Positions 27,901 through 36,004 of a stretch of 64,000 bases of DNA are shown here, one piece after another. Below the pieces are notes generated by a model. It worked only from the letters and a program-made list of their open reading frames with translations, was not told where the DNA came from and made no database searches. The stretch comes from Streptomyces sp. NBC_00569. Its GTDB lineage: Bacteria; Actinomycetota; Actinomycetes; Streptomycetales; Streptomycetaceae. The first letter of the stretch is position 1, and each line of letters opens with the position of its first letter. Made by a program: the position numbers and the translations under genes. The stretch is taken from the NCBI RefSeq assembly GCF_036345255.1, contig NZ_CP107783.1, forward strand, positions 5,371,001 to 5,435,000, in the 5' to 3' direction.

Positions 27901-28973
27901 TCCGCGACGTTCGTCGCGAGGACGATGCGGCGGACCGAGCCCGAGGGGCGCTGGAAGACGCGGTGCTGCTCCGCGTGCGACAAGCGCGCGTAGAGCGGCA
28001 GGACCTCGGTGAACCGGAACTTCTTCTTCTCCAGCGCGTCCGCCGTGTCGCGGATCTCGCGCTCCCCGGACAGGAAGACGAGGATGTCGCCCTTGCCCTC
28101 GCCCTGGAGCTCCTCGACGGCGTCCGTGATCGCGGTGATCTGGTCCCGGTCGGCCTCGTCGGAGTCCTCTTCGAGCAGGGGTCTGTAGCGCACCTCGACG
28201 GGATACGTACGGCCGCTGACCTCGACGATCGGGGCGTCCCCGAAGTGGCGCGAGAAGCGCTCGGGGTCGATCGTCGCGGAGGTGATGACGACCTTCAGGT
28301 CGGGGCGCTTGGGCAGCAGCTGCGCCAGATAACCGAGCAGGAAGTCGATGTTCAGGGACCGCTCGTGGGCCTCGTCGATGATGATCGTGTCGTACGCGCG
28401 CAGCTCGCGGTCCGTCTGGATCTCGGCGAGCAGGATGCCGTCCGTCATCAGCTTCACGAACGTCGCGTCCGGGTTGACCTGGTCCGTGAAGCGGACCTTC
28501 CAGCCGACGGCCTCGCCGAGCGGGGTGTCCATCTCGTCCGCGATCCGCTCGGCGACCGTGCGGGCCGCGAGCCGGCGGGGCTGGGTGTGGCCGATCATGC
28601 CGCGCACGCCGCGGCCGAGCTCGAGACAGATCTTGGGGATCTGGGTCGTCTTGCCGGAGCCGGTCTCGCCCGCGACGATCACGACCTGGTGGTCGCGGAT
28701 CGCGTCGGCGATCTCGCCCTTCTTCTGGCTGACGGGAAGCTGCTCGGGATACGTGATCTCGAGCGCCTCGTACCGGCCGCGGCGCTGCGCCGTGCGGGCC
28801 TCGGCCTTCTCGGCCTCCGCCTCGATCTCGGCGAGTACGGCGGCCCGGGCTTCGGGCTTGCGGATGCGGCGCGCGCCTTCGAGCCTGCGGCCGAGCCGGT
28901 GCGCATCGCGCAGGGACAGCTCGGACAGGCGCTGGGCGAGGGTGCCGAGGACGGGGGCAGGCTGCGTAGACAT
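24990..28973 (-). CDS. hrpA: ATP-dependent RNA helicase HrpA
   Basis: 1327 aa, the full length of bacterial HrpA. Walker A AGETGSGKTTQIP at residues 101-113, DEAH box IIIDEAHERSLNIDF near 195, SAT motif VVITSATIDPERF and motif VI QRKGRCGRTSDG near 400 are intact. Helicase-associated (HA2) and OB-fold regions follow, then a long DUF3418 C-terminal domain. DEAH helicases of this class act on mRNA processing and on rescuing stalled or collided ribosomes. The start MSTQPAPVLGTLAQRL at 28973 is divergent from the next gene by 121 bp. Confidence 0.95.
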   Translation of the reverse strand: MSTQPAPVLGTLAQRLSELSLRDAHRLGRRLEGARRIRKPEARAAVLAEIEAEAEKAEARTAQRRGRYEALEITYPEQLPVSQKKGEIADAIRDHQVVIVAGETGSGKTTQIPKICLELGRGVRGMIGHTQPRRLAARTVAERIADEMDTPLGEAVGWKVRFTDQVNPDATFVKLMTDGILLAEIQTDRELRAYDTIIIDEAHERSLNIDFLLGYLAQLLPKRPDLKVVITSATIDPERFSRHFGDAPIVEVSGRTYPVEVRYRPLLEEDSDEADRDQITAITDAVEELQGEGKGDILVFLSGEREIRDTADALEKKKFRFTEVLPLYARLSHAEQHRVFQRPSGSVRRIVLATNVAETSLTVPGIKYVIDPGTARISRYSHRTKVQRLPIEAISQASANQRKGRCGRTSDGICVRLYSEDDFLARPEFTDAEILRTNLASVILQMTAAGLGDIEKFPFIDPPDHRNIRDGVQLLQELGALNPAEKDVRKRLTEQGRKLAQLPVDPRLARMVLEADKNGCVREVMVIAAALSIQDPRERPSEKQAQADQQHARFKDETSDFLAFLNLWRYVREQQKSLGSSAFRRMCKSEYLNFLRIREWQDIYTQLRTVAKQMGIHLNEDDAPEQQVHISLLAGLLSHIGMKDVKESTDKDPKQRGGRNEYLGARNAKFAVFPGSALFKKPPRFIMSAELVETSRLWARVNARIEPEWVEPLAEHLLKRTYSEPHWEKDQAAVMAYEKVTLYGVPLVAQRKVNYGRIDPEVSRELFIRNALVEGDWRTHHKFFSDNRKLLTEVEELEHRARRRDIVVDDETLFDFYDQRVPEHVVSGAHFDSWWKHKKRDEPELLDFERSMLIRESAEAITKDDYPDSWRQGPLKFRVTYQFEPGADADGVTVHIPLQVLNQVTDEGFDWQIPGLREEVVIELIRSLPKPVRRHYVPAPNYAKAFLERAVPLQEPLPTTLARELQRMVGVPVTADDFDLSRVPDHLKITFRIVDERRRTLAEDKDLEALKLRLKPKARKAISQAAAATAERSGGESVERSGLTDWTIGTLSRVFETRRAGQPVKAYPALVDDGDTVSVRLFDTEAEQQQAMWRGTRRLILRNIPVNPGKFASDKLTNPQKLALSANPHGTVQALFDDCAMASCDKLIADFGGPAWDEESYRKLYDKVRAEIVDTTVRTVGQVQQVLAAWQACERRLKSTKSPTLLANLTDVRAQLTALIRPGFVTDTGLRRLPDLVRYLVAADRRLTQMPTNVQRDTSRMEKVHEMQDEYAWLLEQMPQGRPVPQEVLDIRWMLEELRVSYFAHALGTAYPVSDKRIVKAIDAAAP

Positions 28974-29094
28974 ACGTCCTCCAGGATCTCACCTCGGAGA
29001 AACGGGTGGCGAATGGTTTTGAGGTGGGCCGGTTTCGGCGGAGACCTGGGCAGTTGGCGCTGAAGGTCCGTTATGTGTGTTTTAACGTATCCGT

Positions 29095-30177
29095 ATGCCG
29101 GAGCCGAGCGACGACGATCATGAACACGGCGCCCACGGACGGGCGCCCACGCGCGGGGAGCGCTGGGAGGACTTCAAGAAGTCGCCGTTCCTGCCCGCGA
29201 CCGTCCTCGTGTTCATCCTGGCCGCCGCCGCGGGCCTCTTCGCGGGCTCGTACACGTACACGATGGCGAACCCGACGCCGCGCCGGATTCCCGCGGCGGT
29301 GGTGGGCGCGGCGAACGCGACGCACGGCGGGGCGTTCCTGGCCGGCATGGAGAAGGCGCTGAACGCCTCCCTCGAAGTGCACCCCTACGACACCATCGCG
29401 GCGGCCGTGGAGGGCGTGGACCAGCAGAAGGTCTTCGCGATCCTCGACGTGCGGCAGGGCGACCGTGTCGCGCTCGAGGTCTCGGGCGCCTCCGGCGCCT
29501 CGGTCGCGCAGGTCCTGGCCGAGACCGCCCCGGAGGTCGGGGCCGGGCTGGGGGTCCCCGTCACCGTGACCGACATCAACCCGCTCCAGAAGGGCGACCC
29601 CCGCGGCCTCGCGATCTTCTACATCTCGCTGGCCGCGGTCATCATCGGCTTCGTCGGCGCGATCCAGCTGAGCGTGCACGCACGCGCTCTCGATCCGCTG
29701 GAGCGCATCGCGTACACGGTGGCGTACGCGCTGCTCGGGGCCTTCGTGATCGCCGCGGTCGTGGACTGGTGGCTGGGCGCGCTCGATCTGCCGTTCGCCG
29801 AGTCCTGGGCGATCCTCGCGCTGACGATGTTCACGTCGGGGATGGTCTTCTCGATGTTCAACACGCTGTTCGGGCGCTGGGCGATGATCCCGACGTGGGG
29901 GCTGATGGTGCTCCTCGGCAACCCGTCGTCGGGCGGCGCGGTGTCGTGGCCGCTGCTGCCGTCGGCGCTCGGCCGCATCGGCCGGTGGCTCCCGCCGGGC
30001 GCGTCCGTGAACGCGCAGCACACGGCCGTGTACTTCGGCGGGTACCAGCACGTGTTCCCGTTCGTGGTCCTCACGGCGTGGGCCCTCCTGGCGAGCACGA
30101 TCTTCTGGGTCTGGCGCCACCGCCATCCGGGTGGCCGCACCACGGAACCGGCCCACGCGGTGGCGCCGGGGCCGTGA
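29095..30177 (+). CDS. YhgE/Pip-like membrane protein (DUF3533-type, ABC-2 fold)
   Basis: 360 aa. A cytoplasmic acidic/His-rich N-terminus (EPSDDDHEHGAHGR) precedes one membrane helix (about 30-55). A roughly 130-residue extracytoplasmic domain follows (IPAAVVGAANATHGGAFLAGMEKALNA, then TVTDINPLQKGDPRGL). Five further hydrophobic helices end at VFPFVVLTAWALLASTIFWVWRHRH. This is the layout of YhgE/Pip and DUF3533 proteins, thought to be transporter- or phage-receptor-like. No ATPase gene lies nearby. ATG at 29095 with a short leader; TTTTAACGTATCCG just upstream may be promoter. Confidence 0.75.
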   Translation: MPEPSDDDHEHGAHGRAPTRGERWEDFKKSPFLPATVLVFILAAAAGLFAGSYTYTMANPTPRRIPAAVVGAANATHGGAFLAGMEKALNASLEVHPYDTIAAAVEGVDQQKVFAILDVRQGDRVALEVSGASGASVAQVLAETAPEVGAGLGVPVTVTDINPLQKGDPRGLAIFYISLAAVIIGFVGAIQLSVHARALDPLERIAYTVAYALLGAFVIAAVVDWWLGALDLPFAESWAILALTMFTSGMVFSMFNTLFGRWAMIPTWGLMVLLGNPSSGGAVSWPLLPSALGRIGRWLPPGASVNAQHTAVYFGGYQHVFPFVVLTAWALLASTIFWVWRHRHPGGRTTEPAHAVAPGP

Positions 30178-30204
30178 CCCGTCGGGCGACTGCGCCCGGA
30201 CAGG

Positions 30205-30235
30205 CCGAAAGCCCCGCCGGAGACAGGGCTTTCGG
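30205..30235 (+). terminator. Terminator after the YhgE-like gene
   Basis: 10-bp perfect arms CCGAAAGCCC/GGGCTTTCGG with an 11-nt loop, 28 bp after the stop. Confidence 0.7.
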
Positions 30236-30302
30236 GAGGTGACCGGGGCGCGGCCTTCGGGCGGCGGGAGAGGGCCCGGGCCGGTCCGCTGGGCAAACGC
30301 AA

Positions 30303-30328
30303 CAGGCCCCGTCCGGAGACGGGGCCTG
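30303..30328 (-). terminator. Terminator of the Glu-Asp-Phe tRNA cluster
   Basis: 11-bp perfect stem CAGGCCCCGTC/GACGGGGCCTG with a 4-nt CGGA loop, just beyond the 3' end of tRNA-Phe on the minus strand. Confidence 0.8.
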
Positions 30329-30335
30329 AATCTTG

Positions 30336-30409
30336 TGGCTGGGGCCGGGATCGAACCGGCGACCTATCGCTTTTCAGGCGATCGCTCGTACCAACTGAGC
30401 TACCCAGCC
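30336..30409 (-). tRNA. tRNA-Phe (anticodon GAA)
   Basis: Acceptor GGCTGGG/CCCAGCC, anticodon stem ATCGC/GCGAT with loop CTGAAAA (GAA) and T-loop TTCGATC. Last of a three-tRNA cluster on the minus strand, followed by a terminator. Confidence 0.97.
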
Positions 30410-30433
30410 ACGCGGTTCGCGAACGAATCGCAG

Positions 30434-30508
30434 CGGTCCTGACGGGATTTGAACCCGCGGCCTCCACCTTGACAGGGTGGCGAGCACTCCAAACTGCTCC
30501 ACAGGACC
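30434..30508 (-). tRNA. tRNA-Asp (anticodon GTC), copy 2
   Basis: Identical to tRNA-Asp at 24821-24895. Middle gene of the Glu-Asp-Phe cluster, 24 bp upstream of tRNA-Phe. Confidence 0.97.
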
Positions 30509-30545
30509 AAGCTGTTGTGCGACAAGTGTCGCACAGGGTGTTGCG

Positions 30546-30618
30546 TGCCCCCAACGGGATTCGAACCCGTGCTACCGCCTTGAAAGGGCGGCGTCCTGGG
30601 CCACTAGACGATGAGGGC
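30546..30618 (-). tRNA. tRNA-Glu (anticodon TTC)
   Basis: Acceptor GCCCTCA/TGGGGGC, anticodon loop CTTTCAA (TTC) and T-loop TTCGAAT. First gene of the minus-strand cluster; the promoter should lie between 30619 and 30699. Confidence 0.96.
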
Positions 30619-30699
30619 TAATTGGCCCGCCTGGGCGCTTCGCAGCGCGTCGGGGACGTGAGAAGCATATGGGATGCGGGGAGGGATCGCCAAAACGGT

Positions 30700-32265
30700 T
30701 TAGGGCGGGGGCGCCGACGAGCCCGTGGGCGCCGTCGGCGAGGGGGTCGCGCCCGGCTGGTTCTCCTTGGGCAGATGGCGGCTGACCTGTGCCGTCGTCA
30801 GGCCGAGGCCGCCCAGTTCGATCTCGTCCCAGGCCTGCAGGCGGCGGGTGTCGCGGTCCAGGTAGAGCACCGACGCCTGCACCGGGTCGGGGGACGCGTC
30901 GTCGACGGCGCGCAGACCGCTGCCGCCGGTCGAGCCCTCGATGCGCAGCCGCGTGCCCAGCTTCATCACCTCGGTCTGCTCGTGATGGATGTGGCCCGCG
31001 AGGACCAGTGGGACCGTGCCGTCCGTCTCGCGGGCGGCCGCCGGGTTGTGGGCGATCGCGATGTCCACCGGCGTGCCGGCCGCCCGCTGGTCGCGCAGCG
31101 CGGAGGCGAGCCGGATGCCCGCCATGCGCTCGGCCGGGTCGCCCTGCGCCTTGACCGCCCGGTCCGGCGTGTACTGGGGGTCCCCGGTGCCGGCGAAGCG
31201 CAGCCCCGCGACGGTGACCGCCTTGCCGTTGTCGAGCACCCGGACGTTCTTGATGTGTTCGAGGTAGCGCTGGGTGGTCGCCGAGTCGTGGTTGCCGCGG
31301 ACCCAGATATACGGGGCGCCGAGGTCCTCGATCGGGTCGAGGAACGGGTTCTCGGCCGCCGAGCCGTGGTCCATCGTGTCGCCGGAGTCGACGATGACCG
31401 AGATGTCGTACTGCTTGACGAGCGAGGAGATGATCTTCCAGCTGGCCGGGTTCAGATGGATGTCCGAGACGTGCAGGACGCGGATCGTGGACGGGTCCGG
31501 CCGGTACGCGGGGAGCGTCGACGTCACGTCGTAGAGCTTCGTCACATTGGTCACCAGGCGCGCCAACTCCTTCTGGTAGACGTCGAATTCGGTGACGATC
31601 GAGCGTGCGCTGCCGACGACCGAGGGGGCCGAGGAGAGCAGGCCGGAGAACTTCGGCTCCAGGACCGACTTGGGGTTCCAGGTCGCGTACGCCGCCCCTC
31701 CCGAGGCCGCCAGGAGGGCGAGCGCGAGGCCGCCGGCGCCGAGTGCGCGGCTGGGGCGGCGGTAGACCGCGAGGCCGAGCGCCGTGGCGCCGGAGACGAC
31801 GGCGACGCAGGAGCGCAGGGCGAGGTCGAGGGTGCCGTGCTCGATGTCGCGCGTGACCTCGTCCTGGAGGCCCGAGAGGCGCTCGGGATGGTTGACCAGG
31901 GCCTCGGAGCGGTCCGGGTCGAGGCGGTCGACGTCCACGTCGAGGCGGATGGGGGCCGTGTGCGACCGCAGCTCCAGGGAGCCGAGCGGCGAGACATTGA
32001 TCTTCGTACCGCCGGTCAGGGACGGGCGCAGCGTCATCCGGGTGTCCATCGGGCCGACCGGGACGCGGACGTTCCCCACGGCGAGCAGGCCGAGCCAGGC
32101 GCCCATGAGGACGACGGCCGCGAGGCCCAGGGCGCGGAGGTACGGGCGGGGCTGGGGGGTGAGATCGCCGGTGGGGCGGGGGCGGCGGGTGCGAAGACGG
32201 CGGCCGACCGCGGAGGGGATGTTCCGCAGGGCGGACAGGGCGGCGACAGCGGGGGCGCGGGCCAT
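30700..32265 (-). CDS. Membrane-anchored metallophosphoesterase
   Basis: 521 aa. The N-terminal half has one membrane helix near residues 45-65 and another pair near 170-215. The calcineurin-type phosphoesterase domain follows with all metal motifs: VSDIHLNP, DSGDTMDHG, VRGNHDSATT and LAGHIHHEQTEV. Substrate unknown; extracytoplasmic placement of the catalytic domain is likely from the helix count but not certain. A Pro/Thr/Ser tail ends the protein. ATG at 32265 (MARAPAVAALSALRN) is used because longer extensions overlap the divergent zincin gene. Faces the tRNA cluster downstream. Confidence 0.85.
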   Translation of the reverse strand: MARAPAVAALSALRNIPSAVGRRLRTRRPRPTGDLTPQPRPYLRALGLAAVVLMGAWLGLLAVGNVRVPVGPMDTRMTLRPSLTGGTKINVSPLGSLELRSHTAPIRLDVDVDRLDPDRSEALVNHPERLSGLQDEVTRDIEHGTLDLALRSCVAVVSGATALGLAVYRRPSRALGAGGLALALLAASGGAAYATWNPKSVLEPKFSGLLSSAPSVVGSARSIVTEFDVYQKELARLVTNVTKLYDVTSTLPAYRPDPSTIRVLHVSDIHLNPASWKIISSLVKQYDISVIVDSGDTMDHGSAAENPFLDPIEDLGAPYIWVRGNHDSATTQRYLEHIKNVRVLDNGKAVTVAGLRFAGTGDPQYTPDRAVKAQGDPAERMAGIRLASALRDQRAAGTPVDIAIAHNPAAARETDGTVPLVLAGHIHHEQTEVMKLGTRLRIEGSTGGSGLRAVDDASPDPVQASVLYLDRDTRRLQAWDEIELGGLGLTTAQVSRHLPKENQPGATPSPTAPTGSSAPPP

Positions 32266-32346
32266 TGGTCCCGTATGCCCATGCGGATGGTCCCGTATGC
32301 CCGGACGGGCGGGCCGATCTGCGGGCGGGTGGCCGACAATGGCCGT

Positions 32347-32697
32347 GTGCTGGAGATGACGCGCGAGGAGTTCGAGGAACTGGTCGCCGAAGCCCTGGAC
32401 CGGATTCCGCCGGAGCTGACGCGGCTCATGGACAACGTGGCGGTGTTCGTCGAGGACGAGCCCCCCGCCGAGGACCCTGAGCTGCTCGGCCTCTACGAAG
32501 GGACGCCGCTGACCGACCGGGGCGAGTGGTACGCGGGCGTGCTGCCCGACCGCATCACCGTCTACCGGGGACCCACGCTGCGGATGTGCGAGGCCCGCGA
32601 GGACGTCGTCCGGGAGACGGAGATCACCGTGGTCCACGAGATCGCCCACCACTTCGGGATCGACGACGCGCGGCTGCACGCCCTCGGATACGGGTGA
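32347..32697 (+). CDS. Small zincin-type metallopeptidase family protein
   Basis: 116 aa. The motif ITVVHEIAHHFGIDD near residue 102 is a complete HExxHxxG-type zinc site, preceded by TREEFEELVAEALDRIPPELTRLMDNVAVFVEDEP, which is characteristic of the short DUF1025/MMP1-like actinobacterial zincins. Whether these cleave proteins is not established. GTG at 32347 (MLEMTREEF) or ATG at 32356 are both possible. Divergent from the phosphoesterase with an 81-bp spacer. Confidence 0.85.
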   Translation: MLEMTREEFEELVAEALDRIPPELTRLMDNVAVFVEDEPPAEDPELLGLYEGTPLTDRGEWYAGVLPDRITVYRGPTLRMCEAREDVVRETEITVVHEIAHHFGIDDARLHALGYG

Positions 32698-32828
32698 CGG
32701 CCGGGCCGTGAGGGGGCGTGTCCTCCTGCGGGGGGCGGGAGTTGGGAACGGTGACGTCGGTTTTCCGGCGGTTCCGTTCCCGTTTCGGCTTCAGCCCCAG
32801 CTTTTCAGCGCCCCGGAGGTGCTCGCCC

Positions 32829-33356
32829 GTGCGCCAGCTGTCCGTACCCCCTCGTCTGGTTCGACTGGCCGCGACGGTGGTGGCCGTCACGGCGGCGACC
32901 ACCGGCTGCATGAGCGTCGCCCACGAGGAGGGCGGGCCCGCTCCGTCGCACTCGGCGGGGCGGCACGGCGGGCGGGCGGCCCCGGACGGCGGCGCGGTGG
33001 TCCCCGGGGGCGGCGGGGCGCGGGCGGGCGGCAGGGAGGGCGCGGACGGGTCGCCGTCGGCGGGGCCGAGCGGCAGCGCGTCCGGCGCGGCCTCGGGTGC
33101 CGCCTCGCCCTCCGCGAGCGCCACCAAGCGCGGGCCGGCGGGTCCGGTGAAGCCGTCGGCGAGCGGGCGGACCACGCCGCCGTCCGGGCCTACCCCGACG
33201 CGCACCCCGCCGGACTCGGCCACGCCGCCCCAGGACACCCCCACGCCGACGCCCGACCCGACGACCGCGGAGCCCTCGTCGTCGGCGCACGAGCAGGCGT
33301 CGGCCCGGGTGCAGATCGTCCGGGAGCCGGCGCCGCAGGCGGGGATGCCTGCGTAG
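32829..33356 (+). CDS. Probable lipoprotein with a low-complexity Pro/Ser/Gly-rich body
   Basis: 175 aa. The signal peptide (MRQLSVPPRLVRLAATVVAVTAATTGC) ends in a lipobox, TAATTGC. The remainder is Gly/Ser/Pro/Thr-rich (repeated SPSAS, TPTRTPP, TPTPDPTT) without a folded domain I recognise. The GTG at 32829 has GGAGGTG at optimal distance. Likely a surface-exposed linker-like lipoprotein; function unknown. Confidence 0.65.
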   Translation: MRQLSVPPRLVRLAATVVAVTAATTGCMSVAHEEGGPAPSHSAGRHGGRAAPDGGAVVPGGGGARAGGREGADGSPSAGPSGSASGAASGAASPSASATKRGPAGPVKPSASGRTTPPSGPTPTRTPPDSATPPQDTPTPTPDPTTAEPSSSAHEQASARVQIVREPAPQAGMPA

Positions 33357-33467
33357 GAGCCGCCTCCGGGGCGGGTGTGAGCGGGGTCTCAGGGGATCGG
33401 TTTGCGCTGGAGGGTGGTGGGTGACTATGGTGGTAGATCGTTTGATCCCATTTGCCCGGCGCCGATA

Positions 33468-33493
33468 AGAGAGCGCCGCGTGGCGCGTTCTCT
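33468..33493 (+). promoter_or_regulatory. Leader hairpin of the DEAD-box helicase gene
   Basis: AGAGAGCGCC pairs with GGCGCGTTCTCT (one short bulge) about 95 bp before the helicase start. The 230-bp region between the lipoprotein and the helicase holds no gene; a long structured leader is common for autoregulated RNA helicases. Confidence 0.4.
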
Positions 33494-33588
33494 CCCCAGC
33501 CGTGGCTGGACCGCATTGAGGCGGTCGATTGCGAAATTCACGGAGTTGACGGGCGCGTGCCGAGACTCCGGAAGGTTTCGCATTTCGC

Positions 33589-35835
33589 ATGTCCATTTCC
33601 AGTTCTGACCACTCCGTCATGCCCGAGAACGACGAGGCCGTGCAGGTTCTCGCCGTCGACGAGGACATGACTGCCGTTGCCGTCGGAGAGGCCGCTGTCA
33701 GCGCCTCGGCCGAGGCCGACAACGACACCCCCGCCGAGCCCACCCTGACCTTCGGCGACCTCGGTCTGCCCGAGGGCATCGTCCGCAAGCTCGCGCAGAA
33801 CGGCGTGACCGCGCCGTTCCCGATCCAGGCCGCGACCATCCCGGACGCCCTGGCCGGCAAGGACATCCTCGGCCGTGGCCGCACCGGCTCCGGCAAGACC
33901 CTCTCCTTCGGTCTGCCGACCCTGGCGCGCCTCGCCGGCGGTCACACCGAGAAGAAGAAGCCCCGCGCGGTCATCCTGACCCCGACCCGCGAGCTGGCGA
34001 TGCAGGTCGCCGACGCCCTCCAGCCCTACGGCGACGTCCTCGGCCTGAAGATGAAGGTCGTCTGCGGCGGTACGTCCATGGGCAACCAGATCTACGCCCT
34101 CGAGCGCGGCGTCGACGTCCTCGTCGCCACCCCGGGCCGTCTGCGCGACATCATCAACCGCGGCGCCTGCTCGCTCGCGAACGTCGAGATCGCCGTTCTG
34201 GACGAGGCCGACCAGATGTCCGACCTGGGCTTCCTGCCCGAGGTCACCGAGCTGCTCGACCAGGTCCCGGCCGACGGCCAGCGCATGCTGTTCTCGGCCA
34301 CGATGGAGAACGAGATCTCCACGCTGGTCAAGCGCTACCTGAACAACCCGGTCACGCACGAGGTCGACGCCGCCCAGGGCGCCGTCACGACCATGACCCA
34401 CCACATCCTGATCGTGAAGCCCAAGGACAAGGCGCCGGTCACCGCCGCGATCGCCTCCCGCAAGGGCCGCACGATCATCTTCGTCCGCACCCAGCTGGGC
34501 GCCGACCGCATCGCCGAGCAGCTCCAGGACGCCGGCGTGAAGGCCGACGCGCTGCACGGTGGCATGACGCAGGGTTCTCGTACCCGCGTCCTCGCCGACT
34601 TCAAGGACGGCTACGTCAACACGCTCGTCGCCACCGACGTCGCCGCCCGCGGTATCCACGTCGACGGCATCGACCTGGTCCTGAACGTGGACCCGGCCGG
34701 TGACCACAAGGACTACCTGCACCGCTCGGGCCGTACCGCGCGTGCCGGCAAGTCCGGTGTCGTCGTCTCGCTGTCGCTGCCGCACCAGCGCCGCCAGATC
34801 TTCCGCCTCATGGAGGACGCGGGCGTCGACGCCTCGCGCCACATCATCCAGGGCGGTGCGGCCTTCGACCCGGAGGTCGCCGAGATCACCGGTGCCCGGT
34901 CCATGACCGAGGTCCAGGCCGAGTCCGCGGGCAACGCCGCGCAGCAGGCCGAGCGTGAGGTCACCTCCCTCACCAAGGAGCTGGAGCGTGCCACGCGCCG
35001 CGCCGGCGAGCTGCGCGAGGAGGCCGACCGCCTCACCGCGCGTGCCGCCCGTGAGCGTGGCGAGGACGCCGAGGGCGTCGCCGCCGCCGTGGCCGCAGCC
35101 GCCGAGAAGGCCGCCGAGGCGTCCGTCCCGGAGCAGGCCGCCGCGCCGGCCGAGCGCCAGGAGCGTTCGTCCTCGTACGAGCAGCGCCCGCAGCGCCGTG
35201 ACGAGCGGGGCAACTACGAGAAGCGCGACCGTCGCGACGACCGTCCGTCGGGCGGCTTCAACCGTGACCGTCGTGACAACGACCGTGGTGGCTTCCGTCG
35301 CGACGACCGTCCGTCCGGTGGCTTCAACCGTGACCGTCGTGACAACGACCGTGGTGGCTTCCGCCGCGACGACCGTCCGTCGGGCGGCTTCAACCGTGAC
35401 CGCCGTGACGACCGGGGCGGCTTCGACCGCGACCGTCGTGACGACCGCGGTGGCCGTTCCTTCGAGCGTCGTGACAACGACCGTCCGTCCGGTGGCTTCC
35501 GCCGCGACAACGACCGTCCCTCCGGTGGCGGCTTCAACCGTGACCGTCGTGACGAGCGTCCCTCCGGTGGCGGCTTCAACCGCGACCGTCGTGACGAGCG
35601 CCCCTCGGGCGGCGGCTTCCGTCGTGACGACCGCCCCTCCGGCGGTCACCGCGGCAGCGACCGTCCGTTCAACCGTGACCGTCGTGACGACCGTCCCGCC
35701 GGCGGCGGCTTCCGCACCGGTGGCCACGACCGTCCGTACGGCCGCCGCGACGACCACCGCGGTGCGGGCTCCGGCTCGACCGGCGGTTCCTCGTTCCGCC
35801 GCGACGAGAAGCCGCGCTGGAAGCGCAACGGCTGA
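33589..35835 (+). CDS. DEAD-box RNA helicase with Arg/Gly/Asp-rich repeat tail
   Basis: 748 aa. Q motif TFGDLGLPEGIVRKLAQNGVTAPFPIQ, Walker A GRTGSGKT near residue 100, PTRELAMQ, DEAD box AVLDEADQMSDLGF near 205, SATM and HRSGRTARAGKSG near 380 are intact. A coiled-coil-like segment (residues about 445-520) leads into a 200-residue tail of DDRPSGGFNRDRRD-type repeats, which is probably a disordered RNA-binding region. Such helicases work in cold adaptation, ribosome assembly and RNA decay. ATG at 33589 is used; the ATG at 33619 is another option. No close neighbour in an operon. Confidence 0.93.
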   Translation: MSISSSDHSVMPENDEAVQVLAVDEDMTAVAVGEAAVSASAEADNDTPAEPTLTFGDLGLPEGIVRKLAQNGVTAPFPIQAATIPDALAGKDILGRGRTGSGKTLSFGLPTLARLAGGHTEKKKPRAVILTPTRELAMQVADALQPYGDVLGLKMKVVCGGTSMGNQIYALERGVDVLVATPGRLRDIINRGACSLANVEIAVLDEADQMSDLGFLPEVTELLDQVPADGQRMLFSATMENEISTLVKRYLNNPVTHEVDAAQGAVTTMTHHILIVKPKDKAPVTAAIASRKGRTIIFVRTQLGADRIAEQLQDAGVKADALHGGMTQGSRTRVLADFKDGYVNTLVATDVAARGIHVDGIDLVLNVDPAGDHKDYLHRSGRTARAGKSGVVVSLSLPHQRRQIFRLMEDAGVDASRHIIQGGAAFDPEVAEITGARSMTEVQAESAGNAAQQAEREVTSLTKELERATRRAGELREEADRLTARAARERGEDAEGVAAAVAAAAEKAAEASVPEQAAAPAERQERSSSYEQRPQRRDERGNYEKRDRRDDRPSGGFNRDRRDNDRGGFRRDDRPSGGFNRDRRDNDRGGFRRDDRPSGGFNRDRRDDRGGFDRDRRDDRGGRSFERRDNDRPSGGFRRDNDRPSGGGFNRDRRDERPSGGGFNRDRRDERPSGGGFRRDDRPSGGHRGSDRPFNRDRRDDRPAGGGFRTGGHDRPYGRRDDHRGAGSGSTGGSSFRRDEKPRWKRNG
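35236..35700 (+). repeat. In-frame 66-bp repeat array in the helicase tail
   Basis: Two exact-length 66-bp units (35236-35301, 35302-35367) encode DDRPSGGFNRDRRDNDRGGF plus RR, and a third, partly altered unit starts at 35368. Shorter versions (NDRPSGGFRR, ERPSGGGFNRDRRD) continue to about 35700. The array stays in frame throughout. Confidence 0.85.
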
Positions 35836-35872
35836 CAGCCGCAGGGCCTGACGGCCTGACGGCTTGAGCTGA

Positions 35873-35917
35873 GAAGGGCCCGGGAGACGATCACGTCTTC
35901 CGGGCCCTTCCTTTTTT
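35873..35917 (+). terminator. Strong terminator after the helicase gene
   Basis: GAAGGGCCCGG/CCGGGCCCTTC stem, extended by AGACG/CGTCT, followed by CTTTTTT. A clear intrinsic terminator 38 bp after the stop. Confidence 0.9.
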
Positions 35918-36004
35918 GCCGCCCCCGTACCGGCGTTCACCCGCGGGCATTATTTGGCCAAGGCCCGCGCATGTCCCGCCCCCGGTACGGGAATCGCTGG
36001 GGGC

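Noticed and set aside
24978..29063. Very long open frame on the plus strand opposite hrpA (and a 747-aa one in another phase)
   Set aside because: High third-position GC of the real gene keeps the opposite strand free of stops. The translation is low-complexity Arg/Val/Leu/Gly/Asp with no domain.
33538..35940. 800-aa open frame opposite the DEAD-box helicase
   Set aside because: A shadow of the repetitive Asp/Arg/Gly tail and GC-rich core; it yields only Thr/Val/Ala/Gly repeats.
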